A stretch of DNA of 64,000 nt from Pseudeuparius sepicola (taxonomy: Eukaryota; Arthropoda; Insecta; Coleoptera; Anthribidae). The position numbers were made by a program, and so were the translations under genes. Positions within the stretch are counted from its first letter, which is position 1. The number at the start of each line of letters is the position of its first letter. The notes below the pieces were generated by a model. It worked only from the letters and a program-made list of their open reading frames with translations, searched no databases and was not told the origin of the DNA. Location of the stretch: NCBI GenBank assembly GCA_963920635.1, contig OY987301.1, positions 20,192,501-20,256,500 of the forward strand. Direction: 5' to 3'. Positions 1-11,200 of this stretch are shown here, in pieces.

Positions 1-425
1 TATTTTACAATTGGTTTCATTAACTTTGTAAAAATGAAAGGGGCGACATTAAGACCAAATGGTAAAAAGTTGAATTCATATAAAGTGTTTTGAAATTTGA
101 ATCTAAGATATTTTCTATATTTGTGGTGCATAGATAACAAGAAATAAGCGTCCTTTAGATCTAATTTGGCTAAAAAGGATTTTTGTGATATGAGTCGAAT
201 GGCTGTCCGGTAATCCTCTAGTTTAAAGTGACTTACAGGAATAAAATTAAAATTAAATTAAAATATAAAATTAATTACCGTCAGGCTTTCGAGTAAGAAA
301 AAATGACGATAAAAATTCATTTTTATCATAGGGACATTTTGAGATAGCACCTTTTTCTACTAATGTTGCAATTTCTTTTTGATACAACATAACTTTGAGG
401 GCGATATTCTGGGAACAGCTTGGAT
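1..425 (-). pseudogene. DIRS-like reverse transcriptase fragment
   Basis: The minus strand reads through EKGAISKCPYDKNEFLSSFF and RKPDG, then a stop with low-complexity decay near 245-275. It recovers in HFKLEDYRTAI, LDLKDAYF and LPFGLNVAPFIFTKLMKP. These are the fingers and early palm of a reverse transcriptase that would copy element RNA. The catalytic YxDD box would fall beyond the left edge, so activity cannot be judged from that motif, but the internal stop indicates a dead copy. Confidence 0.7.
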
Positions 426-447
426 TTTTAACTTTGCTGTGGTTTTT

Positions 448-1315
448 TTATAAACGGTATTTTAATACCTCTAAAAACTCGGATCCAAAAAGAAAGTTAT
501 CTGTAGGACTCTGTTGGGCTGCCCCCTTAGTTTCATCATTGAGAAAACGTTGAATCTCAAATTTTCGTTTAAGAGACAAGGCATGATGACTACTGGCAAT
601 TAGCTGAGCTGCATCCGCAAGCTTGGGATCTACGAGTTTTAAATTTAAAATTCGTTTTTCTGAATCTGAGTTATGGCATAATATCGTCTTTACTTCTTCG
701 TTAAGTTTTGGAGGGTGCAACCCTCACGCAGGTATATTGTCCAACGAGCCACTAATTCTTCATGGAGCTCTGATGGTTCCTCGTGAGGAACAAGAGATTT
801 TTCCCGAGAAAGTTCCAAGTTGGAGTAGGTGTGTCCAATACTACGCACGGAGGAACCACTTCCTGTTGTTCGTCTCTCGAATCATCGGACGAGGAAAAAC
901 TTGAAGCTATGGGAGAAATAACACAAAATAAGTATTCCTCCTATCTTTAGGTATGTGAAAATAGAAGACGAAATGATTTTATAGTAACCGGAAGTGCACG
1001 ATGGAATCTGAATGCAGTGACAGACAAATAAAACGTCTGTGGGCTATTGTAGTCAAGACGCACTACACCTCTGCTAGACAAATTCATTATTGGTTCTTAA
1101 GTGCAAGCAAACGCTTGCGGGATCTGTAGTCAAAACAAAACGTACTACACCCTGTACCCATAGGAAGGACACCTAAAAATCTACAACAAAAAATATAGCT
1201 GACCTTCTGTTTGCGATTCGCTGCTTTCAGGACAAAGAACTTTTTCTAATCTCGAAAATTTCTTCTTAAGATTCACTAACTCTTCATACTTCTTTCTTTT
1301 GATGTCGCGCGGCAT
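448..1315 (-). pseudogene. DIRS-like gag fragment, frameshifted
   Basis: A start at 1315 opens a lysine-rich, coiled-coil-like N-terminus (MPRDIKRKKYEELVNLKKKF). After a break, an acidic serine-rich stretch (SSSDDSRDEQQE) is followed by two frame changes. The frame at 720-448 then carries HPPKLNEEVKTIL and ALSLKRKFEIQRFL, a motif shared by gag-like proteins of DIRS elements. The product would be a nucleic-acid-binding structural protein. The frame shifts near 780-800 and 725 mean no full protein can be made. Confidence 0.55.
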
Positions 1316-1320
1316 TTTTA

Positions 1321-1821
1321 CTCCGAAAATTTAACAATAAATAATACGATAGATCGATGCTATGGTCCGCCTGCGAGCGCACATAAAAATGAACTGATTA
1401 CATACATCGGGTTTATCGGGGGCCGGCTGGCGTTTTTTGCCTTGAACCGCGTGCGTGACTCATAAAAGTGTTACCTACCAGAGATCATAGAAGGACGGAG
1501 ACGCGACGAATAATAATAATAATGATCTTACTCACCCTCCCCAAGACACAACATATTATGGGAATTTATACATAAGCTCTATAGTTTCTATGATTATTTT
1601 ACGTGATTCGATTATCCACGATTTAAACTGTTTGACCTTGAAAATTTGAAAGAAAAAATGTCTACGGAGCAATTTTTAAACACAAATTTCATTTTTTTAA
1701 ATTGTGAACCTCTCATAAACAATGTCTAGCTAGGGCCCTGTTTGATACATAGCACAAATTAATGGTATACCTACCAGAAATATGTACAAAACTATACCTA
1801 ATATCTAATGTTTTATTTTAC
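1321..1821. other. Unassigned stretch between DIRS-like element and Ir21a exon 7
   Basis: I see no exon that could follow Ir21a exon 7 here: the next exon must begin in phase 2 and continue the S2 ligand-binding half, and no such frame is present. A short run of AAT repeats lies near 1510-1522. It is probably an Ir21a intron containing the end of the DIRS-like element. Confidence 0.4.
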
Positions 1822-2280
1822 CTAGGTGTTGGTCTAGCCAATATAGCGGTCATGCTAGCCTTGTATGCTACCACCAGTAGAAGACAGTACAACCAATACC
1901 ACCCTGTAAGCATCCGTAATGACCAGCCACTTGGCAGCTTTGGCAAAGACACCAAAAGCAACATGCTGTATGTATACAAAACACTATTCACTGGTTCATA
2001 AAACTGATACAATCCTACTGGTTCGTTCTCTTCTCTCAAAGGTTGGTATTTTTCTCTCATCAACTGATACCTTACATCAGAGTTCAGTGTTTTGAATTCC
2101 GAGTGAAGAGCAGTTGAAAGTAAATGTTGTCGTCTGTTAATGGCTTCGTGAGTTTTGTTTTTGAAGTTTTTTCGGTATTCTTTTTGTTCCTCTGACATAT
2201 GAATATGGAACTTTGCCAACAGATGAAAGGTAACTGCCGAGATTAGTAAGCAGACCATCACTATTGCCCACATAACTCCA
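1822..2280 (-). CDS. Ir21a: Ir21a exon 7: M1, M1-M2 loop, pore, M3
   Basis: The exon begins after an attattttcag acceptor in phase 2 and ends at CTAG/gtaaaa. M1 is VMWAIVMVCLLISAVTFHLL. A charged loop of about 80 residues follows (EEQKEYRKNFKNKTHEAINR), then the pore region (YSMLLLVSLPKLPSGW) and M3 (WYWLYCLLLVVAYKASMTAI). AYKASMTAILA sits where glutamate receptors carry the gating motif SYTANLAAF. The long M1-M2 loop is a known oddity of Ir21a-type receptors. The next exon, starting with one base to finish an Arg or Ser codon, is not in the window. Confidence 0.85.
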
Positions 2281-5200
2281 CTGAAAATAATTGTCTATAT
2301 AATGATTCAACCGTTGGGTGAAGATATTCAACGTTTGTTAACTTTACAACACGGAAAAATGACGTCTATATGACCCTTTGATAAGCCACTATCATAGCCA
2401 CTATGCTCTTAGCATAATTTAGTTTCTAGTTGCAGTTGCAACAGTAATATTGGAGTATCCCCTTATTAAGAACAAATAAGAAAGAAATATATTAGGGGAG
2501 AGGTGTACAAAATGACATAGTTGGGTAAAACCGTAGAAAGATCTACTACGCGGTAGATTCTTCTATGGTAAAACGACACATCTTATATGCTTGTGACATT
2601 TATGAGTGTTTACCTATACCATTTAAAAGACATTTATGCCATTTACATACACCGGACAATTAAGGTTCTTGAGAGTTTCTGTGACCACTTGTTTGTCGAG
2701 TTTATGGTTTTAATTACTTAGCCGTTTCTATCCCTTTGAACCCTAGATTGTTTGAAAGCTTGATTGTTCTTATTAATCCGTCTTTAATTACCGATCAATT
2801 TTCTGTTTGTTGTTATATAAAACTACGTTTCAACTAAATTTAACTTAATGGGGTTACCCTCTTTAGTAATCCAGGTGTTAATTTAATTAATTAATTAATA
2901 ATTTCCATAATTTAATTAATTAATTAATAATTTCCACACGCCATACAATTTTCACAAGCTACAAACTACTACATCCCCATTTCTTCTCATAGTTTATGTA
3001 GCATTTTTTAGGTAAAAAGTCAAAACCAGGCTAATTGGCTCCAATACAGGCATTGGTTCTATATAGCACTGCTGGATTGCAAGAATTTTATTTGTAAATG
3101 TTTTCTTAAAATGTACTTTGGAAGGACATAATGTTTTACCCATATGACACTAGTGGCATAAAATGAATTTTGAATTTTAATTTAAATTTAGTTTGTATTA
3201 TAAAGTTTTTATTTTTTAAACGGTTTGACCATAAATACTCGTATAGGTACATTGTCTAATATTATACACATGTTCTGTATTTCCATAACTTCCTGAACCA
3301 TTCATATTTATAGTAACTCTTTAAAGGCCCTTTCTAAAGGGTAGGTATGTACCATGTCATTTTGTACACCTCTCCTCTCCGCCGTTATTTTACTATTCTA
3401 CAACTACAACTAACAACTTACGGGAAAGGTAAAATAAGAGTGTTCCAAGAATTGTCAGTGAGCGATTCTGGGGTAAGGAAAGTTAGGCATTCAGTGTTGT
3501 ATGGTATGCTCAAATCCATTAGTTCCAAAATGTATGGTATGTAGTAGAGGTCACCTAATGCTAGGTCAGCATTCGTGCTGGTCATTTCTCCAATCAAACC
3601 AGTGTAGCTACCACCCACTTGTCTTTTGCCCCATAGTTCTATATCTGCATTTTCTGATTCGTACAATTCACAGTGGAATTTCATTTCTTTTGAAATTGTC
3701 TGAACGATCTTTAAAATAGGTAGGCATATGAAGAATGGACTAATACACCACTTTTTTAGTTGTTTATCTTTGTATGGATTGAGGAGACTCCACGGACTTC
3801 ACGGTATTTAAAAAAAATAGATCGTAGGTATATACTATATGTATAGAGTGCTAGAGCATCCGTCATTAGTGGCTAATTTGATCTATAAAATGCGCACACA
3901 TTTTGGTTCATATGTCAACTAGATATCATGTGTAATGGCAAAGTTTACAGAATATTCTGTAAACTTTGGTAATGGTCCACAATGTATATATATAATATTC
4001 ATATTTAGTTAATGATTTTATGAGCATCCTATTTATAAAAAGCACTGTCCAGCACTGATGTATATGTTACAGCCCGTATATGAAAACAGACCGTATGTAT
4101 ACGGTCTAGGCTGTATCTATACGGCCTAAATGGCGCAGACCGTATGTAAATGACATGGCATTTCATATACGGACTACACCGTTAACATACGGACTATTGA
4201 TATTCAGACTGTATGTGCAATCGTAGTGAATTACCCTTCTTTTTTTAAAGAAGAATATGCCTTCTTTTTAGTATGTATTTTGCAGAAAAAATCTAGGGTA
4301 CCTATACATTGTACTAAATAATTACGTTTTTTCCTTCAAAATACTACGTACCAGCAAGAAGCAATATCCTTCTTTGATGGGCCTATATAAAAAATAAGGG
4401 GTAATTCAGAAATGACGGACGGTCGAAACCGCCCGGAAAACATTGCACATACATTCTGTATTTGTTTAAATCTCTCTGTGATATACGGTCTCAGTGGCGC
4501 ACCCTGAAAATATGATTGGGGGGGGGGGGCAACTCAGAGCCGTCAGACAGAAACTGTAGGCAGGGCAAATGACTTTCCAGTCAGGGCAGTTAGTACACAT
4601 TTGAGAAGTGAGGGAGAGGTACCTAGAGGACGGTACTTTGTCGGTGGGGAAAGGGGGGGGGGGTAAAAAAAGGAATTTAACCTTCGATATTAGATACAAA
4701 TCGCGCCGCAGGCGAAAATTTTCAAGGTCAAATATAATATGAACATGAAAATTTTTTTGCTAATTATGCGTGCCCATAATCGTTTGTGCAGTAAGCAAGA
4801 ATACTTTTTAAATCACAAAAATCTAGTAATTATCAATAATAACACTGAACACCCTTTTGTGATTATCATATTGTTTCAAAGGGCCACATTATGTCTATAA
4901 TTTTCTGGCCAGTGTAGTTAGGTATAGCGAAATTGAAATTTGTTTGAAAACCGGACAATAAAGATTATTGTTTTTTTAAGCGGGCAATAAAAAGTGTACT
5001 TAGAGGTGTCTGTATACTAAAATGCGCCGAAGGCAATTTTTTTATTAAATTTAAGGGCAAATTCAGTTTCAATGAAGTATAATAAATAAAAAAATCAACA
5101 CGATGTCTTTTTTACTCTTTTTTTTTCTCAATGGTGCAGCGCCCTATCTACGGCTCTGGTGAGGTGAGGTGAACTTGTGGCTCAGGCAGGACAAACATTC

Positions 5201-8200
5201 TGCCAGGCAGCTCCCCCCTGACTACGGCCCTGGGTCAACTTAAAAAGATTGACGTAGTACATAAAAAATATTTTATGATTCAAAGAAATTTCCAAAATAT
5301 GAAAAAAGATTAGATGTTAGCCAGTCAGTGCGCAATAATTGCCGAGGGTCGCACAGCGGACAGTACATCTACGATACCACCCTCGAGAATTTTTAAAATA
5401 TGGAAGGTCTGGGGGGGCCGAGGCTCCCGCCCCCCCCCTGGGTGCGCCACTGTACGGTCTAGTTGCAGATAGACAGACTAATCCTTTTGCAAACCGACTA
5501 GATCGTTTGTTGACGGACAAGCTTCTTATACATATGGACTAATATCTTCAGTCCATTTACATATGGACTAGTCCTTTTGTATACGGCCTGTTTTACCTAC
5601 ATATACGGTCTGTAACATATGTTAATAATACGATCTCTGTGCGTCGGACGGTAGAAATTGATCGATAAAAGCGGCATTGTTGGAGAGCGGAAAATTTTAG
5701 TTTGACGGGGTTATCTTACCATTTAATAGGTTTTATTGAAGTATACACAAGTTATTATGCAATACAAGATGCCGGTGATTCCAACAATGGTATTAACATA
5801 TTACATGTAAATATTCAAAGCATTAATGAATAAGTTGGACATCCTAGAAGCATTATCTTTACCAATGAACCTGGTGCAGTAATGAATACTGGCTTAACGG
5901 AGATGCAGTCCATATTGCTCAACCAAACTACAAATATCTTCATGGTGGTGTCTTTGATTTTTGTGAAACACATTGTAACTTGTAACGTAACGAGGGAACT
6001 ATGTAAACTAAAGTCTTTTTCAATTGAATCTCAGATAGAGCTCTGCAATATCTCGATGTTAATTCGTCAATTCAAAACGCCACCATTGCTATTACAAAAG
6101 AATCTATCGCTGGCTCTTGCTTAAGTCATTGATATATTCGATTTCGTGGTCCTAACTGGTAATTTTTATATTGATTATGGTCGATCAGACTCACTAAATA
6201 CCAATATTCTAAGTGATGATTTAGCATCTTCAATTCTTCAATCTCTAGTAAAGTAAATCAACCAACTCGCATTTTCACCAATGTAAATGCAAAGACATCA
6301 ATTAGTACAAACGCCTATATTATGATCACAAACATCTAGCCTCATTTCGATGATGCTTGTATTATGGATTGCAATGTTGGTGATCATTCTGCCCATTTTC
6401 TTAAACTAAAAGATATTTCTTTTATCAATACTACCCAAGCATGAGTTGTTTCTTTAAATGGTGCTTGGATGCTGCTTGTAGATACATTTTGTAAAGCGTC
6501 GTGGTGTTCGAATTTCAAATCGTTGTTTCACAAAAGAGTTGTTTACCATAAAAAAATATCTCTAGATCTCTAGATAATTATTTGTTCTGGCTCTATATAA
6601 ATTAACCTAAAGTAAAATTGGAATACAAGGATATGATATAATTCTGCCCCAACCAAAATAAATGCAACATATATAGTAATGCAAAGTATGCAAAAACAGT
6701 TGCATTGAATAACTTAAAATAGAAAATACTTTTATCTCTAATGGGAGAGAATTGTTCAATATGCAGGGCCTTTTTGGGGCATGCATTACACTGGAAGAGA
6801 TGGGGCATATGCTACAAGATCTCGAAAGAAATACTACTTTTCATCCTTCCACAATTTACATATTTGGCAAATTGTTCTTTTCAGTCTGGTGTCTTTCCAA
6901 ATATTTTAAAGAGTGCCTTAGTTTTTCCACTCCATAAGAAGCGCCTATCTTGACTCCCGTCTTTCTTTCTCGGATCAGATCGACTACGTTTGTCATAAAC
7001 TAAACAGTGCCTTTTATGCAATCCTTCAAATGAAGAATTATCTTGATGAGTTTGTTCTGACTAATCTATATTATGCTTTCGCCTTTAGTCATTTGTCCTA
7101 CAATATCCTAATCTGGGGTAGGTCTGTACCCTTAGAAAGACTTTTTGTGATACAACACAGAATTATTAGTCTGGGATGGCGTAAGTCATGTAGAAGGACT
7201 TTCAGATCGAAAAGAATACCTATCTTACTGTTTCATGTCTCTACATTTATAAATGTGTGATTTATGTAAAGTGAAATATTATGGATTCATAATTATTCGA
7301 CTAGGTCTGAACTTCTCTCAGTGCCAAGATTTGAAATAACCTCGATACAACTGTGTCAAACCATATAACACACTTTATCCTCCGATTTAAAGAACATTAC
7401 AAATTTTGCAAAATTCAAGAGTATAGCATTTTCGAATACCTAGTACAAAATTGTTTTTATAGTGTTAATGATTTTTACCTGAATTTATTTTTGTGTTGCA
7501 TTTCAAAACAGTTGTTATACAGGGTGATTCAAAACTATGCGGCACCCTTTCAGGGGTGTAATTTACTCGTTAAAATAAGACGAAAAGTTCATATCAACAT
7601 GGGTCCAAAAAACGCTTCGTTACGAAGATACGGGGTGATTAAACTTTCAAAAAATATCGATTTTTGTTTATACCTTCCAAACCAATAATAATCAAAAATT
7701 ACCTACTCCTACTGCTTACTTAAAATAATAGTTACTTCAAAGTAGAGTCCAAAAAAGATGAGAAATAGGAAAAACTCTAATTTTCCGCGAAAGGGAGAGA
7801 GATATGAAAAAAATGAAAGAGACATTTTTTGTTCCATATTGTATTGTTTATACAAAAAGATAATAAATTTTGGTATTGTATAGGGCCGTACTATTTTTTT
7901 TTTGTTTATTTAATGGTACTGATTACCCATACCTCCGCCACTGGTTACTTTTGAGGCCTGATAATATCATTTCTTATGTCACGTTATGATGGTATTATTG
8001 TGTACCAAATTTGGTTTAAATTTCTTATTGGTTTGGACGGTATAAACAAAAATCGATATTTTTTTGAAAGTTTAATCACCCTGTATCTTCGTAACGAAGC
8101 GTTTTTGGACTCATATTGATATGAACTTTTCGTCTTACTTTAACGAGTAAATTACGCCCCTGAAAGGGTGCCGCATAGTTTTGAATCACCCTGTATAGGT

Positions 8201-11200
8201 ACTATTAAAGTTAAAAAATATTTTATGTTTCTGTGTGACTTGCCATGTGGACTTACTGTCTGTATTTTGGTTAATAAAGCTCTACTGTACTCTATTTGTA
8301 ATAACATGTTTTAATTGCTTTCTAGAAGTATAGAATATAATTATTTGATCTTTGATCTGTTATTATGTAATATTATGTAATATTTGTAGGTTATGTATAT
8401 ATATATAATATCTGTATATTATGTAATATTTGTAGGTTCTTGGTGACGTCGCCAAGAATCCGAAATTTGAATTGTAGTTTTTGGCTTAAGAGGAAAAAAC
8501 AAGCTATACTTACGCCATCGGCACAAAAAAGGGAAATATATTTTTTACTGTATTAGTCCATTTGCTTTTTATTTTTTAAAATTAACTATATACGTTTGTG
8601 TTTACCTCAATTTCAGTGCCAGTGTACATCGCTTCAGTAAAATTTGCGTGTGTAGATACAACTAGACCTTTTAAAGGGTATTCTGGGCTATATTGCTGTT
8701 TTACTGTTCCGGGAATATGAGAAAATGCTACTACTTTTAAAGTTTGATTTTTTAAATCGTTAGTTTTGTCTCTAAATAAGTCGGTTCCTATAAATAAAAT
8801 AAAGGCCTTATAAAATTTGAAATGTAGTTATGCTATAATAATAATTTATGCAACTAGCACAGCTTACCCTAACATACAACTAGTATGCAAAGCACTATAC
8901 TTTGAGTACATAAGTTAAAGGCGCTTTGCACCCGAGTTGCATCCAATATTTTTTCTACAACCGTACCTATATAAAAAAACAAGATGAAATCGTTCTCGAC
9001 AAAATAATAATTAATTATAATTATTAGTCGCGAGTAATAATTATTTACCTCTGCGGCTGGCTAACAATTCTGTGACTTGATGTCGTCTCTTCTTCTCCGC
9101 GTCAAGCACTCTAAATCATAGCACAGACCTATATAGCTAGCGAAGCTATATAGTACGGAAGTACGAAAGCGCTGAGGGGCCACGTAGTGTTTTTTTGTTG
9201 CCGGCCGACTTTGAACTCGGCCGGCCGTCTTCGAACTCGGCCGATCGACTTCCAACTCGACCGGACCAGAGTTTGAACATGACCGGCTCCATATTAGTTA
9301 CACCAGTACTACAGGCGCGGTCATATCCATTTGCGAAGGGTGGGGGGGCATACCTGGATATGTACTCCTTTAGGCCACTAAAATTTAAATAAGGCGATAT
9401 CACAAAAATAACAAAAATAAAGAAATATATATATTTTAAATAAAAATTATGCAAATAAAATTTTTTGCATGTGCGTTGGTTGTATACAGTGTATCCACAG
9501 ATTGAGTTCACATAAGGTGCAAATAACAACAAATTTTCGAGTTGAAATTCGAGCTTCTAGGATCAGCCCTGCTTGGTTTTAAACTAATTTGTGATTTAAT
9601 TTTATTTTCGAAAAATCAGGTATGCCTTGGAAATTTTGAAGAAACTAATTTTCCACCTCAGTAAAGTGCCTTTTTTGTAGGTTTTACGGCAAAATGTTAT
9701 TAAGGAAACTTGTTCAGAATGAGAAGCTGAGTAGGTTTGCGAAATTTCGAAAGTCAAGGTCTATACTTTGATTTTAATTTCGAAACTCTAGACCTATACT
9801 TTGATTTTTGTCATTTTTCACACTTTTTTAGAAAAGTGCATTTTGTGTAGTTTTTACATCAAAAAGTTATTAAGGAAACTTGTTGACAATGAAAAACTGG
9901 ATAGGTGTGAAAAGTTTCAAAAGCCTAAGTCGACTTTGATTTTTTCTGCTAAAGTCGATGCAGGAATTTTTGATGTTAGAATATTTCACACCTATCCAGT
10001 TTTTCATTGATAACAAGTTTTCTTAATAACATTTTCCCGTAAAACCTACAAAAAAGTCACTTTACTGAGATGGAAAATTAGTTTCTTCATAATTTCAACT
10101 CGAAAATTTGTTGTTATTTACACCTTATGTGAACTCAATCTGTGGATACACTGTATACAACCAACGCACATGCAAAAAAAATGTTTACATAATTTGTATT
10201 TAAGAAATAATATATTTTTGTTATTTTTGTGAGAAATATATTTTTTGTGATATCGCCTTATTGAAGTTTTATTGTTATAGTAGGAACTTAAAAACCGCCT
10301 AAAGGAGTACATATCCAGGTATGCCCCCCCCCCCCCCCCCTTCGCAAATGGATCTGACCGCGCCTGTAGTACTGGTGTAACTAATATGGAGCCGGTCATG
10401 TTCAAACTCGGCCGGCCGAGTTCAAAGTCGGCCGGCAACAAAAAATCACTACGTGGCCCCTTCCGTAATATAGGTCTGTGCATGATCATAGTGTGAAAAG
10501 CACATAAGTATATTTTACGCACTGTTTTCATACAATGAAAAATCGCATAGTTGTGCATTGAAAACAACGCTTTAATGTCTACTTTTGTCGACGGTTGTAG
10601 AAAATTTGTATTTTTTGCACTTGTGAATATACCTCGTCGGAATTTCATTTTGGTCCAAATGTCCAATCTTTTCGGAATCCAAATCGATTTTATTGGTAAG
10701 GGAAAAGGTACTGTAGTCAATTCGTACCATACTCCCCTTTTGTCTTTTATTTTCGCATTTTTATTTTCCCTCTTATCGACAAACACCACATTTATTATCC
10801 TTCTCCATATATAAAACAAAGTGCTATCGAAAATGCGGTTGTCAGATATAATAATATATTTTGATCTAGTGTCCAAAACGCGATATCTAAAAAAAGCCAG
10901 TGATTTTTTAATACACTCATGTGTTGAATGTTTACCGGTCTCCATATCTTAGCAATCGTGCTGCTTGGAAACCATTAGCTATCAGAATAATATACATTTG
11001 GCATCCATCCTTATTGGCCACTATCAGAGCATCTTCAGTTGAATTGTAAGGAGCAAGAAGATCTTCAGAATCTTCTACGTTAATCTGGAAGAATTAAATT
11101 AATATTTTTTGAGAACATGGCAATATCTTCCAGCTTCAGTAGGTACTTAAAGTATAAGGGTACTAATTACTGGTACTAATAAAATTGTAGGTACTTTCCA

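Larger units (their letters stand above)
1..1320 (-). mobile_element. DIRS-like tyrosine-recombinase retrotransposon, decayed, cut by window edge
   Basis: Read on the minus strand, 1315 down to 1 gives a gag-like part and then a reverse transcriptase part in the usual order. The RT shows LDLKDAYFLLSMH, then LRFKF, then LPFGLNVAP, the pattern of DIRS-type RTs. No LTRs or integrase are seen; the recombinase and methyltransferase parts would lie left of position 1. Several frameshifts and a stop show it is dead. It sits downstream of the last visible Ir21a exon, probably in an intron of that gene. A Ty3-like element is the main alternative; the RT wording and the 'HALSLKRKFEI' gag motif favour DIRS. 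Confidence 0.7.

Noticed and set aside
4466..5542. Frames at 4466-4699 and 5317-5542
   Set aside because: They are inside or across the hAT miniature element and include its poly-G/poly-C runs.
10118..10945. 275-codon minus-strand open frame as one gene
   Set aside because: Only 10886-10633 is coding (Ir21a exon 4). The upstream part is a 49-bp intron read through and the downstream part is the fold-back arm.
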